From: CALMRE01 sp964412895
Lineage (GTDB): Bacteria; UBP6; UBA1177; JAKLFG01
Assembly: GCA_964412895.1 (NCBI GenBank)
Contig: CAYPQK010000003.1
Location: 3,790 to 67,789 of the forward strand
Direction of reading: 5' to 3'
DNA: 64,000 bases
The notes beneath the pieces are model-generated. The model did not search any database, was not told the DNA's origin, and was given only the letters and a program-made list of their open reading frames with translations. Below, in pieces: positions 33,101 to 40,675 of this stretch. The translations under genes were made by a program, and so were the position numbers. Each line of letters begins with the position of its first letter. Within the stretch, counting starts at the first letter, position 1.

Positions 33101-35078
33101 AGAAATGAGCCGCTTCGGCGATGGAGAGATCGAGCACCTCGGCGATGTTCCTGCCGTTGAGATTCACTTTCTGCACCGCCGCACTGAATCGCTTGCCGTC
33201 GCAGACCTCGCACACTACTTCGGAGCGGCCGAGGAAGTGAAGTCCGAGTTCACGCACCCCGGCCCCTTCACACGCCTCGCAGCGCCCTCCCGGTACATTG
33301 AAGGAGAAGTGACTCGCGGTGAGACCGCGCTGCGCGGCCGCCGGAAGCGCCGCGAACCGTTTACGGATATCGTCGAAGAGTTTGGTGTAGGTGGCGGGAT
33401 TGCTGCGCGGATTGCGGCCGATGGGCGACTGGTCGATGAACCGGACCGTGCCGATAGGCCGCTGTGCGGCGGGCATATTCTCGATCTGCTCAACGAGACA
33501 TTCGACGAGCGTTGACTTCCCGGCACCGCTCACCCCGCTCACCACCGTAAATCCTTTGTGGAGGAATGCCGCATCGACGCCCCGCAGATTATTCTTCGTT
33601 GCGCCGCGCACCCACAAATAGTTCGCGCCGGTGTGGTCGTGTTCCGGCGGTGGGGGACAGCCCTCCTTTTCCTGTGCCAGCGTTCGTGCCGTCGCACTCT
33701 TTTCGTGGTACTCCGGCCGAAGGATGTCGGCGGGCGTTCCGGCGAAGACCACCTCGCCGCCCGCGTCGCCGGGGCCGGGGCCGATGTCGATGAGATGGTC
33801 GGCGTGCCGCGCCGCCGCGAGGTTATGGTCGACCGCGATGACGGTGTTCCCGGCGTCGCGCAGGCTCTTGAGGAGCGTTATCAGCCGCCGGTGATCGGCG
33901 GGATGGAGTCCGGCTGACGGCTCGTCGAGGATGTAGAGCATCCCGCGGATCCGGTTCTCGAGTTGTGTCGCGAGCCGCAGCCGCTGGAGTTCGCCGCCCG
34001 AGAGCGTTTCGGCGCCGCGCGCGACCGGCAGATAGTCGATCCCGAGCGCCGCGCAGTGCGCCGCCTGCCGTCCGACCGCCGCCGCGATGGAACTGAGCGG
34101 CCCGCTCTTCCGTGCCGCCGCGATCTCAGCCACCCACGCCGCGAGTTCGGCGATGGAGAGCGCAGAGGCGTCGGCTATCGTCCGGCCCGCTATCGTGACG
34201 CTCCGGGCGCGGTCGTTCAGCCGCGTGCCGCCGCAGGCCTTGCACGGGACGCTGCGGACGAAACGGAGGATGTTCTTGTTCCGGTCGCGCTTGAGGATCT
34301 CCTCCATCACCGGGAGGATGCCCCGGTAGTAGCCCTCTTCGCGCGGTTTCGCCTTGATGCCGGTCCATTTCATCCGGCTTTCGAGCGGGTGTTTGCCGTA
34401 GGGTATCTTTATTATCTCGGTGCCGTAGAGGACGATCCGCTTCTGCTCGTCGGTGAGATCCCGCCACGCGATGTCGACCGAAAAACCGTGGGCGCGGCAC
34501 ACCTCGTCGAGGACCGCCATGGTCACCTGCGAGTACATGATGTAGCCCGACGGCGTGGTGATGACGAAGGCGCCTTCGCGCAGTGTTTTTGCCGGGTCGG
34601 CGATGAGTTTGCCGAGATCGAGCGAGTCTTCCACCCCGAGCCCGCCACAGGTGGGGCAGGCGCCATCGGGGGTATTGAACGAGAAGAGCGAACGGTTGAG
34701 CGTCACTCCCTCCGGTGCCGTGCCGAAGCGAGCGAACATCAGCCGCAGGAGGTCGTAGATTCCCGAGAGCGTCCCGACAGTGGAGCGGGGGTTGGTGATG
34801 CCGCTGCGCTGATCGACCGATACGGCGGGGAGGAGTCCCCGTATCTCCTTCACCTCGGGGCGGTGGACCTTGCGGAGGTACTGGCGGGTGTAGGTCGAGA
34901 AGGTCCCCATGAAGCGGCGCATACTTTCGTGGAATATCGTGTCGTAGATGAGCGACGATTTGCCGCTGCCCGAGACGCCGGTGACAACGGTGAAGGCGTT
35001 GTGCGGGATGGTGACATCAATAGATTTAAGATTGTGTTCCGCGGCGCCGCGTATCTCTATCGCCTTCCGCTGGCTCAT
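30174..35078 (-). CDS. Double-length UvrA (two UvrA-like units fused)
   Basis: 1634 residues against about 940 for ordinary UvrA. Four ABC ATPase domains are visible: Walker A motifs near 34 (GVSGSGKSS), 516 (GVSGAGKST), 866 (GRSGSGKSS) and 1334 (GVSGSGKSS), with signatures LSGGELQRL, LSGGEAQRL, LSGGEYRRL and a degenerate CSAGELQRL in the last. Zinc-finger pairs (CPTCGGLG, CKACGGTR, CEACEGAG, CEVCDGKR, CPECRGLG, CPACNGTR) repeat in each unit. The fusion is thus a tandem UvrA, as known in chlamydiae. UvrA finds bulky DNA lesions and loads UvrB. Whether this replaces or accompanies a normal UvrA cannot be seen here. Confidence 0.92.
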   Translation of the reverse strand: MSQRKAIEIRGAAEHNLKSIDVTIPHNAFTVVTGVSGSGKSSLIYDTIFHESMRRFMGTFSTYTRQYLRKVHRPEVKEIRGLLPAVSVDQRSGITNPRSTVGTLSGIYDLLRLMFARFGTAPEGVTLNRSLFSFNTPDGACPTCGGLGVEDSLDLGKLIADPAKTLREGAFVITTPSGYIMYSQVTMAVLDEVCRAHGFSVDIAWRDLTDEQKRIVLYGTEIIKIPYGKHPLESRMKWTGIKAKPREEGYYRGILPVMEEILKRDRNKNILRFVRSVPCKACGGTRLNDRARSVTIAGRTIADASALSIAELAAWVAEIAAARKSGPLSSIAAAVGRQAAHCAALGIDYLPVARGAETLSGGELQRLRLATQLENRIRGMLYILDEPSAGLHPADHRRLITLLKSLRDAGNTVIAVDHNLAAARHADHLIDIGPGPGDAGGEVVFAGTPADILRPEYHEKSATARTLAQEKEGCPPPPEHDHTGANYLWVRGATKNNLRGVDAAFLHKGFTVVSGVSGAGKSTLVECLVEQIENMPAAQRPIGTVRFIDQSPIGRNPRSNPATYTKLFDDIRKRFAALPAAAQRGLTASHFSFNVPGGRCEACEGAGVRELGLHFLGRSEVVCEVCDGKRFSAAVQKVNLNGRNIAEVLDLSIAEAAHFFADDHAAATGSGGQALARFLDILCSLGLGYITLGQPATTLSGGEAQRLKLAAALGKKEGGNDLYIFDEPTVGLHPADTALLAKALNDLVRRGNTVVAVTHDLRLIHAADHLIDMGPGSGHNGGKIVATGTPAAVLNNSESLTAAALRTFCAGGEPFVGLPAIASGGLPAIASGDGGTPLTLNAVTTNNLKNVTVSFPENRWTMVTGRSGSGKSSLVFDTLYAIGRNSYLETFPSYLRSRLDTPGGAEAGSWSGLLPAVGIGAQDTDRGHPRSTVGTVTDIQDHYRLLFARSAGTGWRAAQFSPNHEEGACPECRGLGFLRKTDPLKLISHPDRPLIAGALDGTPTGRSYGEEHGKTIAMLQAMCAVHGIDLTLPYNALSDAARDLILNGTGDTEYAVDWHFKRGARDGAHRFTSVWKGLLPLVEEEYLLRHDNTRGKTIEMVMSDIPCAACTASGLNGVARSVTVFGTTIDKLSALPAAAALTFLSGISAMKPEERTIVEALIPRLEALIRVGLGYLSPDRKTMSLSGGEYRRLGIAAILFNGLTGVCYVIDEPGRGLHPADRTELGKLLREVPAAGNTLITVDHAPQLMRMADQMVELGPGAGSEGGRITAVGTPDELLRPGVTLTGDHLHGTVPEKKSSAPATVIRIEKADAHNLKYISLDIPVPAVVALTGVSGSGKSSFLFAVIAASAAASRPEGCTAIAGLDRFGDILSLERMRHTASVMSTLLTATGLADRLRTLFAATAEAKERSFTKSHFSFLTAAGRCETCKGTGRETVALDFLPDVEAPCPACNGTRFNPEVLTVRLHGKNIADIHALTVRDGAALFKDDKVMVHGLVLLEKAGLGYLTMGQATDHCSAGELQRLHLAARLIAGKGKEQVLYLLDEPEAGLHPADIAELSALFADIARHGSTILMATHSEPLIAAADTVIDLGPGGGPEGGRLLFTGTPWELMHHTASATGKALREWNGPLIPQS
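32583..32630. repeat. Two tandem copies of a 24-bp unit at the UvrA fusion joint
   Basis: GCCGGAGGCTATGGCGGGCAA occurs at 32583-32603 and again at 32607-32627. It encodes the repeat LPAIASGG in the linker between the two UvrA units. A looser match (GCCGGAGCCTGTGGCGG) occurs near 33066, so the unit may be dispersed in this genome. Confidence 0.75.
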
Positions 35079-35167
35079 CGCATCTCCGTATCACTACCGC
35101 TCGCAGGGTAAGATAACGCGCTGAAAAGTCAAAAAATGAAGGCTGGTGTTTAGTGCGGGGAAAATGA

Positions 35168-35608
35168 TCAGGCGAGCCGGTCGAGCCGTTTCTTCACGCT
35201 GTCGGCGTGAAGTTCTTCCTGCCGCATGAGTTCTTCAAAGAGTTTCACGATATCGGGGCCGAGATCAGTGAGCGCCAGCATCGTCGCGTAGAACTGCCGC
35301 GTGTTGAGTTCGCGTCCGTAGGCGACCGTCAGTATTTCGCGCGGCGTCGAACGCGGGGAGACATCGCCGTGGACGATGAGCCGTTCGAGCGTGTCGAAGG
35401 GGGCCGGCACGGTATGACCGGGACCGAGCGTTTTGAGGAGCGCGCGGACATTGTTCAGGTGTCCTTTTTCCTGTTCGGCGAGGTCGCGACAAAGGTTCTT
35501 GAGTTCTTTGTCGGTCATCGCCTCGGTGGCGAGCGAATAGAAGGCGAAACTCTCCATCTCTATTTTTGCGGCATGTTCGAGGATGTCGCGGGTGGTCAGT
35601 TCCTTCAT
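35168..35608 (-). CDS. Ferritin-like/rubrerythrin-related di-iron protein
   Basis: 146 residues. Two helical halves carry the di-iron motifs: EMESFAFY and EQEKGHLNNV in the first, GRELNTRQFY and RQEELHADSV in the second. This is the ferritin-like domain of rubrerythrins without the rubredoxin part. Such proteins reduce peroxide or store iron in anaerobes. The ATG overlaps the TGA of the NuoI-GltD fusion gene as ATGA, so it is translationally coupled as the last gene of the respiratory operon, perhaps protecting its iron-sulfur clusters. Confidence 0.8.
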   Translation of the reverse strand: MKELTTRDILEHAAKIEMESFAFYSLATEAMTDKELKNLCRDLAEQEKGHLNNVRALLKTLGPGHTVPAPFDTLERLIVHGDVSPRSTPREILTVAYGRELNTRQFYATMLALTDLGPDIVKLFEELMRQEELHADSVKKRLDRLA

Positions 35609-37404
35609 TTCGGTCCTCCCTCACGCAGGTAGCGGTCAATGCCGACGGCGGCGGCGTGGCCGTTGGCGATGCCGTGGATGACATCGGGGCCCTGCACGAT
35701 GTCGCCGCCGGCGTAGAGCCACGGCAGGCTCGTCCGGAAGTGGCGGTCGACCTTCGGGCGGCCCCGTTCGAAGACGATCTGGTTCTTGAGGTCGTCGGGC
35801 AGATAGGAGAGGTCCATCCCCTGACCGATCGATTCGACCACCATCGCGGCGGGGAGCGCCAGCTCGTCGGCGGTGTCGAAGCGCGGTGCGAAGCGGCCGT
35901 TCTCATCGAATACCGCGAGGCACCGGACGAAGCGAGCCCCCGTCACGCGGTCGCCGTCGGTATCGATGCGGGTCGGCCCGTAGCCGGGGTGGATGACCAC
36001 CCCCTCCTCGCGCGATTCGACGATCTCCTCGCGGTCGGCCGGCATGATATCCTCGGTCTCGAGGCAGAGGAGGTGAGCGCCCACTTTACCGTATTTCTTC
36101 GTCTGGATGCGGGCGAGCGTCCGGGCGATGTCCATCGCGACATTGCCGCCGCCGATGACGATGGCCCGTTCGGGGCAGTAGATATCCTCGCCGAGCGTCA
36201 CGCGGCGCAGGAGGTCGATCGCCTGAAAGACCTTGGGATGATCGGCGCCGGGGACCTTGGTCGAACGGCCGAGGTGGAGGCCGGTCGAGATGAAGAGGGC
36301 GTCGAATTTCTTCCGCAGATCGTCGATGGTGACATCCTTCCCGACGCGGGTGTTCAGCGTCAGCTTCACGCCGAGTCCCGTAATGAAAGCGACATCCTTG
36401 TCGATCTGATCGTAGGGGAGCCGGTATTCGGGGATGCCGTAGCGCATCATGCCGCCGGCGGCCGGGAGCGCCTCGATGATCTCGACGGCGTGTCCCATCC
36501 GGGCGAGGTAGTAGGCGGCCGCAAGCCCCGCCGGACCGGCGCCGATGACGGCTACCTTTTTCCCGGTGGCCGGTTCGGTGGTGCCGACGATGGCGCGGTA
36601 GTTGTCAAGCGGCACCTGATCGGCGATGTGGCGCTTGAGCCAGCGGATCGCGATGGGATCGCCTTCATGTTTCGCGGCGCAGACCGATTCGCATTTGTGG
36701 GTGCAGACCCGTCCGCAGACCTCGGGGAGCGGGTTGGTGTCGTAGAGGAGTTTCAGCCCCCGTTCGTAGTCGCCGTCGCGGATCGCGGCGATGTACTCGG
36801 GTATCGCCATGTGGGCGGGGCAGGTGGCGACGCACAGGCCGCAGGAGACGCAGCGGTCGGCCTCCTTGCGCGCCTCTTCCATCGAATAGCCTTTCACGAT
36901 CTCAATGAAGGAGGTCACCCGTGCTTCGGGGCCGAGTTCCTGCATGTGGATCCGTTCGTCGGGGGTAAGGCGGTGGCCTTCGGGCCGCTGATAGCCCAGA
37001 ACAGCATCATCCCACTTCTTCTTGTCGACGCCGGGGGTGAAGCGGAAGGCGTCGGGATCGCGGTCTATCCACTGGTAGTCGTTCGACATCGTGAGTGACT
37101 TGGTCATGCAGACATCGACGCACAGGGCGCACCAGCAACAGCGGCCGTAGTCGATGCGCGGGCGGAGCCCCGAATCGCCCTCCTTCGCCGCGATGCCCTC
37201 GACCGGCACCATATCGATGGCGGCGTTCTGACAGATCGTTTCGCAGGTGCCGCAGCCGATGCACTTTTTCACATCGTTCTTGTGGAAACCGCGGTAGCGC
37301 GCCGCGCCGGGGCGCTCGCGGATCGGGTCGTCAATGGTCACCGGGTCGCGGAAGAGGTTCTTCCAGACGGTGAAGGGTGAGAGGATATCGCGTATCTTCA
37401 TCAT
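35605..37404 (-). CDS. NuoI-type ferredoxin fused to GltD/NfnB-like FAD-NAD(P)H oxidoreductase
   Basis: 599 residues. Residues about 45-105 carry two [4Fe-4S] motifs (CIGCGTCETIC, CCWCALCVDVC) as in NuoI/MbxN. From about 170 on it is a GltD/NfnB-like module: RCVSCGLCVATCP and CGRVCTHKCESVC, an FAD Rossmann motif VAVIGAGPAGLAAAYY with AAGGMMRYGIPEYRLP, an NAD(P) motif IVIGGGNVAMDIART and the closing AGGDIVQGPDVIHG. Normally these are separate proteins. The fusion would pass electrons between NAD(P)H and the membrane complex directly. The first ATG overlaps the nuoD stop (TAATG); an adjacent second ATG at 37401 is the alternative start. Confidence 0.9.
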   Translation of the reverse strand: MMKIRDILSPFTVWKNLFRDPVTIDDPIRERPGAARYRGFHKNDVKKCIGCGTCETICQNAAIDMVPVEGIAAKEGDSGLRPRIDYGRCCWCALCVDVCMTKSLTMSNDYQWIDRDPDAFRFTPGVDKKKWDDAVLGYQRPEGHRLTPDERIHMQELGPEARVTSFIEIVKGYSMEEARKEADRCVSCGLCVATCPAHMAIPEYIAAIRDGDYERGLKLLYDTNPLPEVCGRVCTHKCESVCAAKHEGDPIAIRWLKRHIADQVPLDNYRAIVGTTEPATGKKVAVIGAGPAGLAAAYYLARMGHAVEIIEALPAAGGMMRYGIPEYRLPYDQIDKDVAFITGLGVKLTLNTRVGKDVTIDDLRKKFDALFISTGLHLGRSTKVPGADHPKVFQAIDLLRRVTLGEDIYCPERAIVIGGGNVAMDIARTLARIQTKKYGKVGAHLLCLETEDIMPADREEIVESREEGVVIHPGYGPTRIDTDGDRVTGARFVRCLAVFDENGRFAPRFDTADELALPAAMVVESIGQGMDLSYLPDDLKNQIVFERGRPKVDRHFRTSLPWLYAGGDIVQGPDVIHGIANGHAAAVGIDRYLREGGPK

Positions 37405-38582
37405 TACCTCTCTATCTCGGGCGGATAGGTGTGGAGCGATACCATGAGCCCGGCGACATCGGCAATGTTCACATTGATGATCAACCGCTCCAGTAGCGCG
37501 ACGGCGTGAGTGTACGACGGGCCGCGGACATTCACGCGGCGCGGGTAGCCCGAACCGTCGGCGACCAAATAGTAACCGTATTCGCCGCGCGAACATTCGG
37601 CGCGGATGTAGGTTTCTCCGCGCGGCACCTTCCAGTAGAGGACATTGGGGATCTTCGCCATGAGCGGGCCGTCGTGCGGCATCTTGGCGAGTATCTGGCG
37701 GATGAGGTCGATGGAGAGGAGAACATCGCGGCGGCGGACATCGGCGCGGGTGAAGGCGTCGGAGTCCTTTCCCAAGACCGGCTCGAAGTCGAGTTCGGGG
37801 TAGACCAGATACGGGAAGTCTTTGCGGACATCCTTCGCCACGCCGCCAGCGCGGGCGGTCGGCCCGGTGACGCCGTAGGGATCGATCAGCGCCGGGTCGA
37901 TGTAGCCGAGTCCGATGGCCCGTTTCTTGAAAACGGCGTTGCAGAACATCGCCTCGTAGACATCCTTCATCGTGCTCTCGATCTCGCGGAGCGTCTCTTC
38001 CATCCGCTTCTCGAAGCCTTCGGGCAGGCCGTCGCGGACGCCGCCCGGCAGGATGAACATGTGGTAGATGCGGGCGCCGGTCAGTTCCTCGAACCGGTCG
38101 AGCATCAGGTCGCGGACATAGGTGGTCCACTGGCCGATGACCCCCATGCCGAGGCTTCCCGCCTGTCCGCCGAGGTACATCATATAGGAATTGATCCGTC
38201 CCATCTCGAGGATGAGGGTCCGTATCCAGTCGGCGCGGGTCGGTGATTTGATGCCGGAGAGTTCCTCGACCGCCGCGGCGTAGCAGTATTCGTTGAAGTC
38301 CGGTTCGGGGACGCAGATGCGGCAGACGATCGGGAAACACTGGATGTAGGTGCGCCGCTCCATCAGTTTCTCGAAGCCGCGGTGCAGGTAGCCGACATGG
38401 GTCTGGCAGTCCACCACCTCGTCGCCGCAAACGGTCAGTTCCAGCGACATGTTGCCGGTGATGCCGGGGTGCTGGGGGCCCTGCCACAGCTTCAGGTACT
38501 TGCCCGAGGTCAGGTCGATGTCGAGCGTCCCGTCCGGCTTTTTGGCCGGGTATTGACTGCGGTCGGGTTCGTAGAGCGCCAT
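37404..38582 (-). CDS. NuoD/MbxL-like 49-kDa catalytic subunit
   Basis: 392 residues. Typical markers: GPQHPG near residue 36, VGYLHRGFEKLMERRTY, LGGQAGSLG and the arginine-rich RADVRRRD segment. In contrast to ordinary NuoD, the N-terminal CxxC of [NiFe] enzymes survives (IVCRICVPEPDFNEYC, Cys87/Cys90), while the C-terminal CxxC of hydrogenases is absent (protein ends VSLHTYPPEIER). That half-set resembles Mbx/Mbs-type subunits more than hydrogenase or complex I. A quinone or other acceptor site would lie between this subunit and NuoB. One base separates it from the nuoC gene. Confidence 0.88.
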   Translation of the reverse strand: MALYEPDRSQYPAKKPDGTLDIDLTSGKYLKLWQGPQHPGITGNMSLELTVCGDEVVDCQTHVGYLHRGFEKLMERRTYIQCFPIVCRICVPEPDFNEYCYAAAVEELSGIKSPTRADWIRTLILEMGRINSYMMYLGGQAGSLGMGVIGQWTTYVRDLMLDRFEELTGARIYHMFILPGGVRDGLPEGFEKRMEETLREIESTMKDVYEAMFCNAVFKKRAIGLGYIDPALIDPYGVTGPTARAGGVAKDVRKDFPYLVYPELDFEPVLGKDSDAFTRADVRRRDVLLSIDLIRQILAKMPHDGPLMAKIPNVLYWKVPRGETYIRAECSRGEYGYYLVADGSGYPRRVNVRGPSYTHAVALLERLIINVNIADVAGLMVSLHTYPPEIER

Positions 38583-38583
38583 G

Positions 38584-39114
38584 TCACGCCTCGTCGGGGT
38601 AAAGCTTTTCTTTCATATGCGTCGCCGGGTCTTTGGTCGCGCGGCCCGGCCGGTGGTTGAAGTTCTCTTCGGAGAATTTCTTCGTGTCGAAGTCGCGCCG
38701 GTAGGGAGGCATCCCGGTCCAGCCCTCCAGTATGAACTCCTCGTTCACGCGGGGACTGCCGGGGAAGTCGATGCCGAACATCTCGCGCAGTTCGCGCTGG
38801 TAGGTCGCCGCGGTCGGCCAAAGGTCGTGGATCCCCTCCATCGTCGCGCCGTCGCGGGGAAGGAGCACGCGGAGGCCGAGATCGCGCTTCCCGGCGCGGT
38901 CGTTCATGAGGTAGGTGAGCTGGAAGAGCCCCTCTTCGATCCAGTCGACGGCGGTGAGCAGGACGAGGTGGGTGAACCCCTCGCGGTCGCGCAGATGGAT
39001 GAGGAGCGGCCGCAGGTGATCCTTGGGCACCGTGAAAAAGGCGAGATCGCGGCGCTGTTCGGTATATTCCCCGAGCGGGAAGAGCCGTTTCAGCTGTTCA
39101 TAGAGTTCACGCAT
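38584..39114 (-). CDS. NuoC/MbxK-like 30-kDa subunit
   Basis: 176 residues. The complex I 30-kDa signature is present (TYQRELREMFGIDFPGS) with VLLTAVDW before it. The C-terminal 40 residues (PPYRRDFDTKKFSEENFN) match the usual extension. It is a structural subunit of the peripheral arm, binding NuoD. No cofactor. It begins 6 bases after nuoB ends. Confidence 0.9.
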   Translation of the reverse strand: MRELYEQLKRLFPLGEYTEQRRDLAFFTVPKDHLRPLLIHLRDREGFTHLVLLTAVDWIEEGLFQLTYLMNDRAGKRDLGLRVLLPRDGATMEGIHDLWPTAATYQRELREMFGIDFPGSPRVNEEFILEGWTGMPPYRRDFDTKKFSEENFNHRPGRATKDPATHMKEKLYPDEA

Positions 39115-39120
39115 CGCTTC

Positions 39121-39762
39121 CTACCAGTTATAGTCGGGCATATCCCAGTCGTGTATCACCTGCTTCTGATTCGCCTTGTAGCGGTCGAACTCGGCGGCAT
39201 ACTTGTTGGCCCCCTCGCCTTTTCCTTCGCGGATGATCCGTTTGAGTTCCTCGAATCCGGCGAGGAGCGATTCGGGACGCGGCATGCAGCCCGCCACATA
39301 GACATCGACCGGCAGGTAGTCGTCAAGTCGCTTGATGGTGTTGTAGGAGTCCCAGTACATGCCGCCGTTTATCGTGCAGGAACCGAGGCCCATCACATAT
39401 TTCGGGCTCTGCATCTGTTCGTAGGAGCGGATGACCCGCTTCAAGGTCTTGGTCGAGAGGTAGCCCGATATGATGAAGAGGTTGGACTGACGCGGGGTGG
39501 GGCGCCACTGGACGCCGAAGCGGTAGGCGTCGAAGCGCGGTGTCATGAGCGGCCGCATCTCGATGGCGCCGCAGCCGGTGGCAAAGCCGAGTATCCAGAG
39601 CGATTCGGCGCGGGCCCAGTTGAAGAAATCCTCGACGATCTTCGAGACGGCGGGCGGTTCGACCTGCGGCCGCGCGTCGCAGTAGTAGTCGCGCAGCGGA
39701 TCGACCTCGAACTCGACCCCGTCGGGTCCCTTGACGAGCCGTTTTTTCAGTTCATCCTTCAT
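39121..39762 (-). CDS. NuoB/MbxJ-like subunit (terminal N2-type cluster) lacking one tandem Cys
   Basis: 213 residues. The fold is clear: FATGCGAIEMRPLMTPRFD, WRPTPRQSNLFIISGYLS, MGLGSCTINGGMYW and VDVYVAGCMPRPESL. In complex I the first motif is ACCAIEM with two adjacent Cys; here the second is Gly (TGCGAIEM, codons TGC GGC), leaving three visible Cys ligands. The N-terminal 40 residues and the C-terminal 35 are lineage-specific. The subunit should hold the [4Fe-4S] cluster nearest the membrane. The change could alter redox potential or cluster type. Confidence 0.9.
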   Translation of the reverse strand: MKDELKKRLVKGPDGVEFEVDPLRDYYCDARPQVEPPAVSKIVEDFFNWARAESLWILGFATGCGAIEMRPLMTPRFDAYRFGVQWRPTPRQSNLFIISGYLSTKTLKRVIRSYEQMQSPKYVMGLGSCTINGGMYWDSYNTIKRLDDYLPVDVYVAGCMPRPESLLAGFEELKRIIREGKGEGANKYAAEFDRYKANQKQVIHDWDMPDYNW

Positions 39763-39768
39763 ATCGCC

Positions 39769-40674
39769 TCACAGCAGCACTATCGAAAGGACGCCGATCG
39801 GCACCGCCCAGATCAGGAACCAGCGGATCGACTGATCGACGCGGAAACGCGGAAAGGCCACCCCGACGAAGACCGACCACATATAGATAAGGAATACCTT
39901 GAGGAAGAAGATCGGCCAGTTGGTCGCGCCGCCGAAGAAGAGGTTCATGTATATCACGATCTTCGCGATGGGGAAGATCGCGCGGTTGGTCTGCATGAGG
40001 GCGAGGTAGGAGGAGTGGTACTCGGTCGGTGGCCCGATCGGTATCTCCTGCGGCGCGAGCACCACATCGAAGGGGGGGCGCATCATCGAGCCGAGGAACG
40101 AAAGCATCGCCGCGACGACCGCGAGCGGGTTGGTGAAGAGCGTCCAGTGGAGGATGCCCCCCTGCTGGGCCGCGACGATATCGGTGACCGAAAGGGTGTG
40201 ATACTGGAGCGCCACCGAGAAGATGGCGAGCGCGAAGGGGAGTTCGGCGGCGGTCACCTGCGACAGGCCTCGCGTGATGCCGATGGCCGAATAGGGGTGG
40301 CCGCTCTCGGCGGCGCCGAGCGCCATGCCGAGCGTCCCGAAGAAGACGAAGTAGAGGGCGAGTATGAGGTCGCCCGCGAACGAGAGGTTCGAGAACATAT
40401 AGGAGCCGTAGATCGACGGGATGAACAGCAGCAGACCCACGCCGCCCGACAGGCGGAACACCGGGCCGAGGTAGAACATCACGCCGTGCGTTATTGAGGT
40501 GCGCAGGCCGTAGTTCTTGAAAACATCGATATAGGTCTGCCAGATCGGGATGCCGCGCCGCCGCCCGACCCGCGCCGCTATCTTGGCAATGAAGGCGTTG
40601 AGGATATAGCCGAAGTTGATGACGATGAAAAGGGTGAGGAGCGAATAGGGGATCTTCATCCAGTCGAACTGCAT
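39769..40674 (-). CDS. NuoH/MbxM-like membrane subunit
   Basis: 301 residues with about eight predicted membrane helices. Markers include RVGRRRGIPIWQTYIDVFKN, ITRGLSQVTAAELPF and the loop PIGPPTEYHSSYLAL with its conserved Glu residues, which joins the peripheral arm to the ion path in complex I-like enzymes. In the operon it follows the antiporter gene by one base and precedes nuoB, as in mbx/mbh clusters. Confidence 0.9.
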   Translation of the reverse strand: MQFDWMKIPYSLLTLFIVINFGYILNAFIAKIAARVGRRRGIPIWQTYIDVFKNYGLRTSITHGVMFYLGPVFRLSGGVGLLLFIPSIYGSYMFSNLSFAGDLILALYFVFFGTLGMALGAAESGHPYSAIGITRGLSQVTAAELPFALAIFSVALQYHTLSVTDIVAAQQGGILHWTLFTNPLAVVAAMLSFLGSMMRPPFDVVLAPQEIPIGPPTEYHSSYLALMQTNRAIFPIAKIVIYMNLFFGGATNWPIFFLKVFLIYMWSVFVGVAFPRFRVDQSIRWFLIWAVPIGVLSIVLL

Positions 40675-40675
40675 C

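Noticed and set aside
37404..39762. [NiFe] hydrogenase
   Set aside because: The NuoD homologue lacks the C-terminal CxxC motif needed to bind nickel and iron, and no maturation genes or protease are nearby.
38581..40497. A 638-codon plus-strand frame opposite nuoD-nuoH
   Set aside because: Same cause; the opposite strand holds well-conserved complex I-type subunits.
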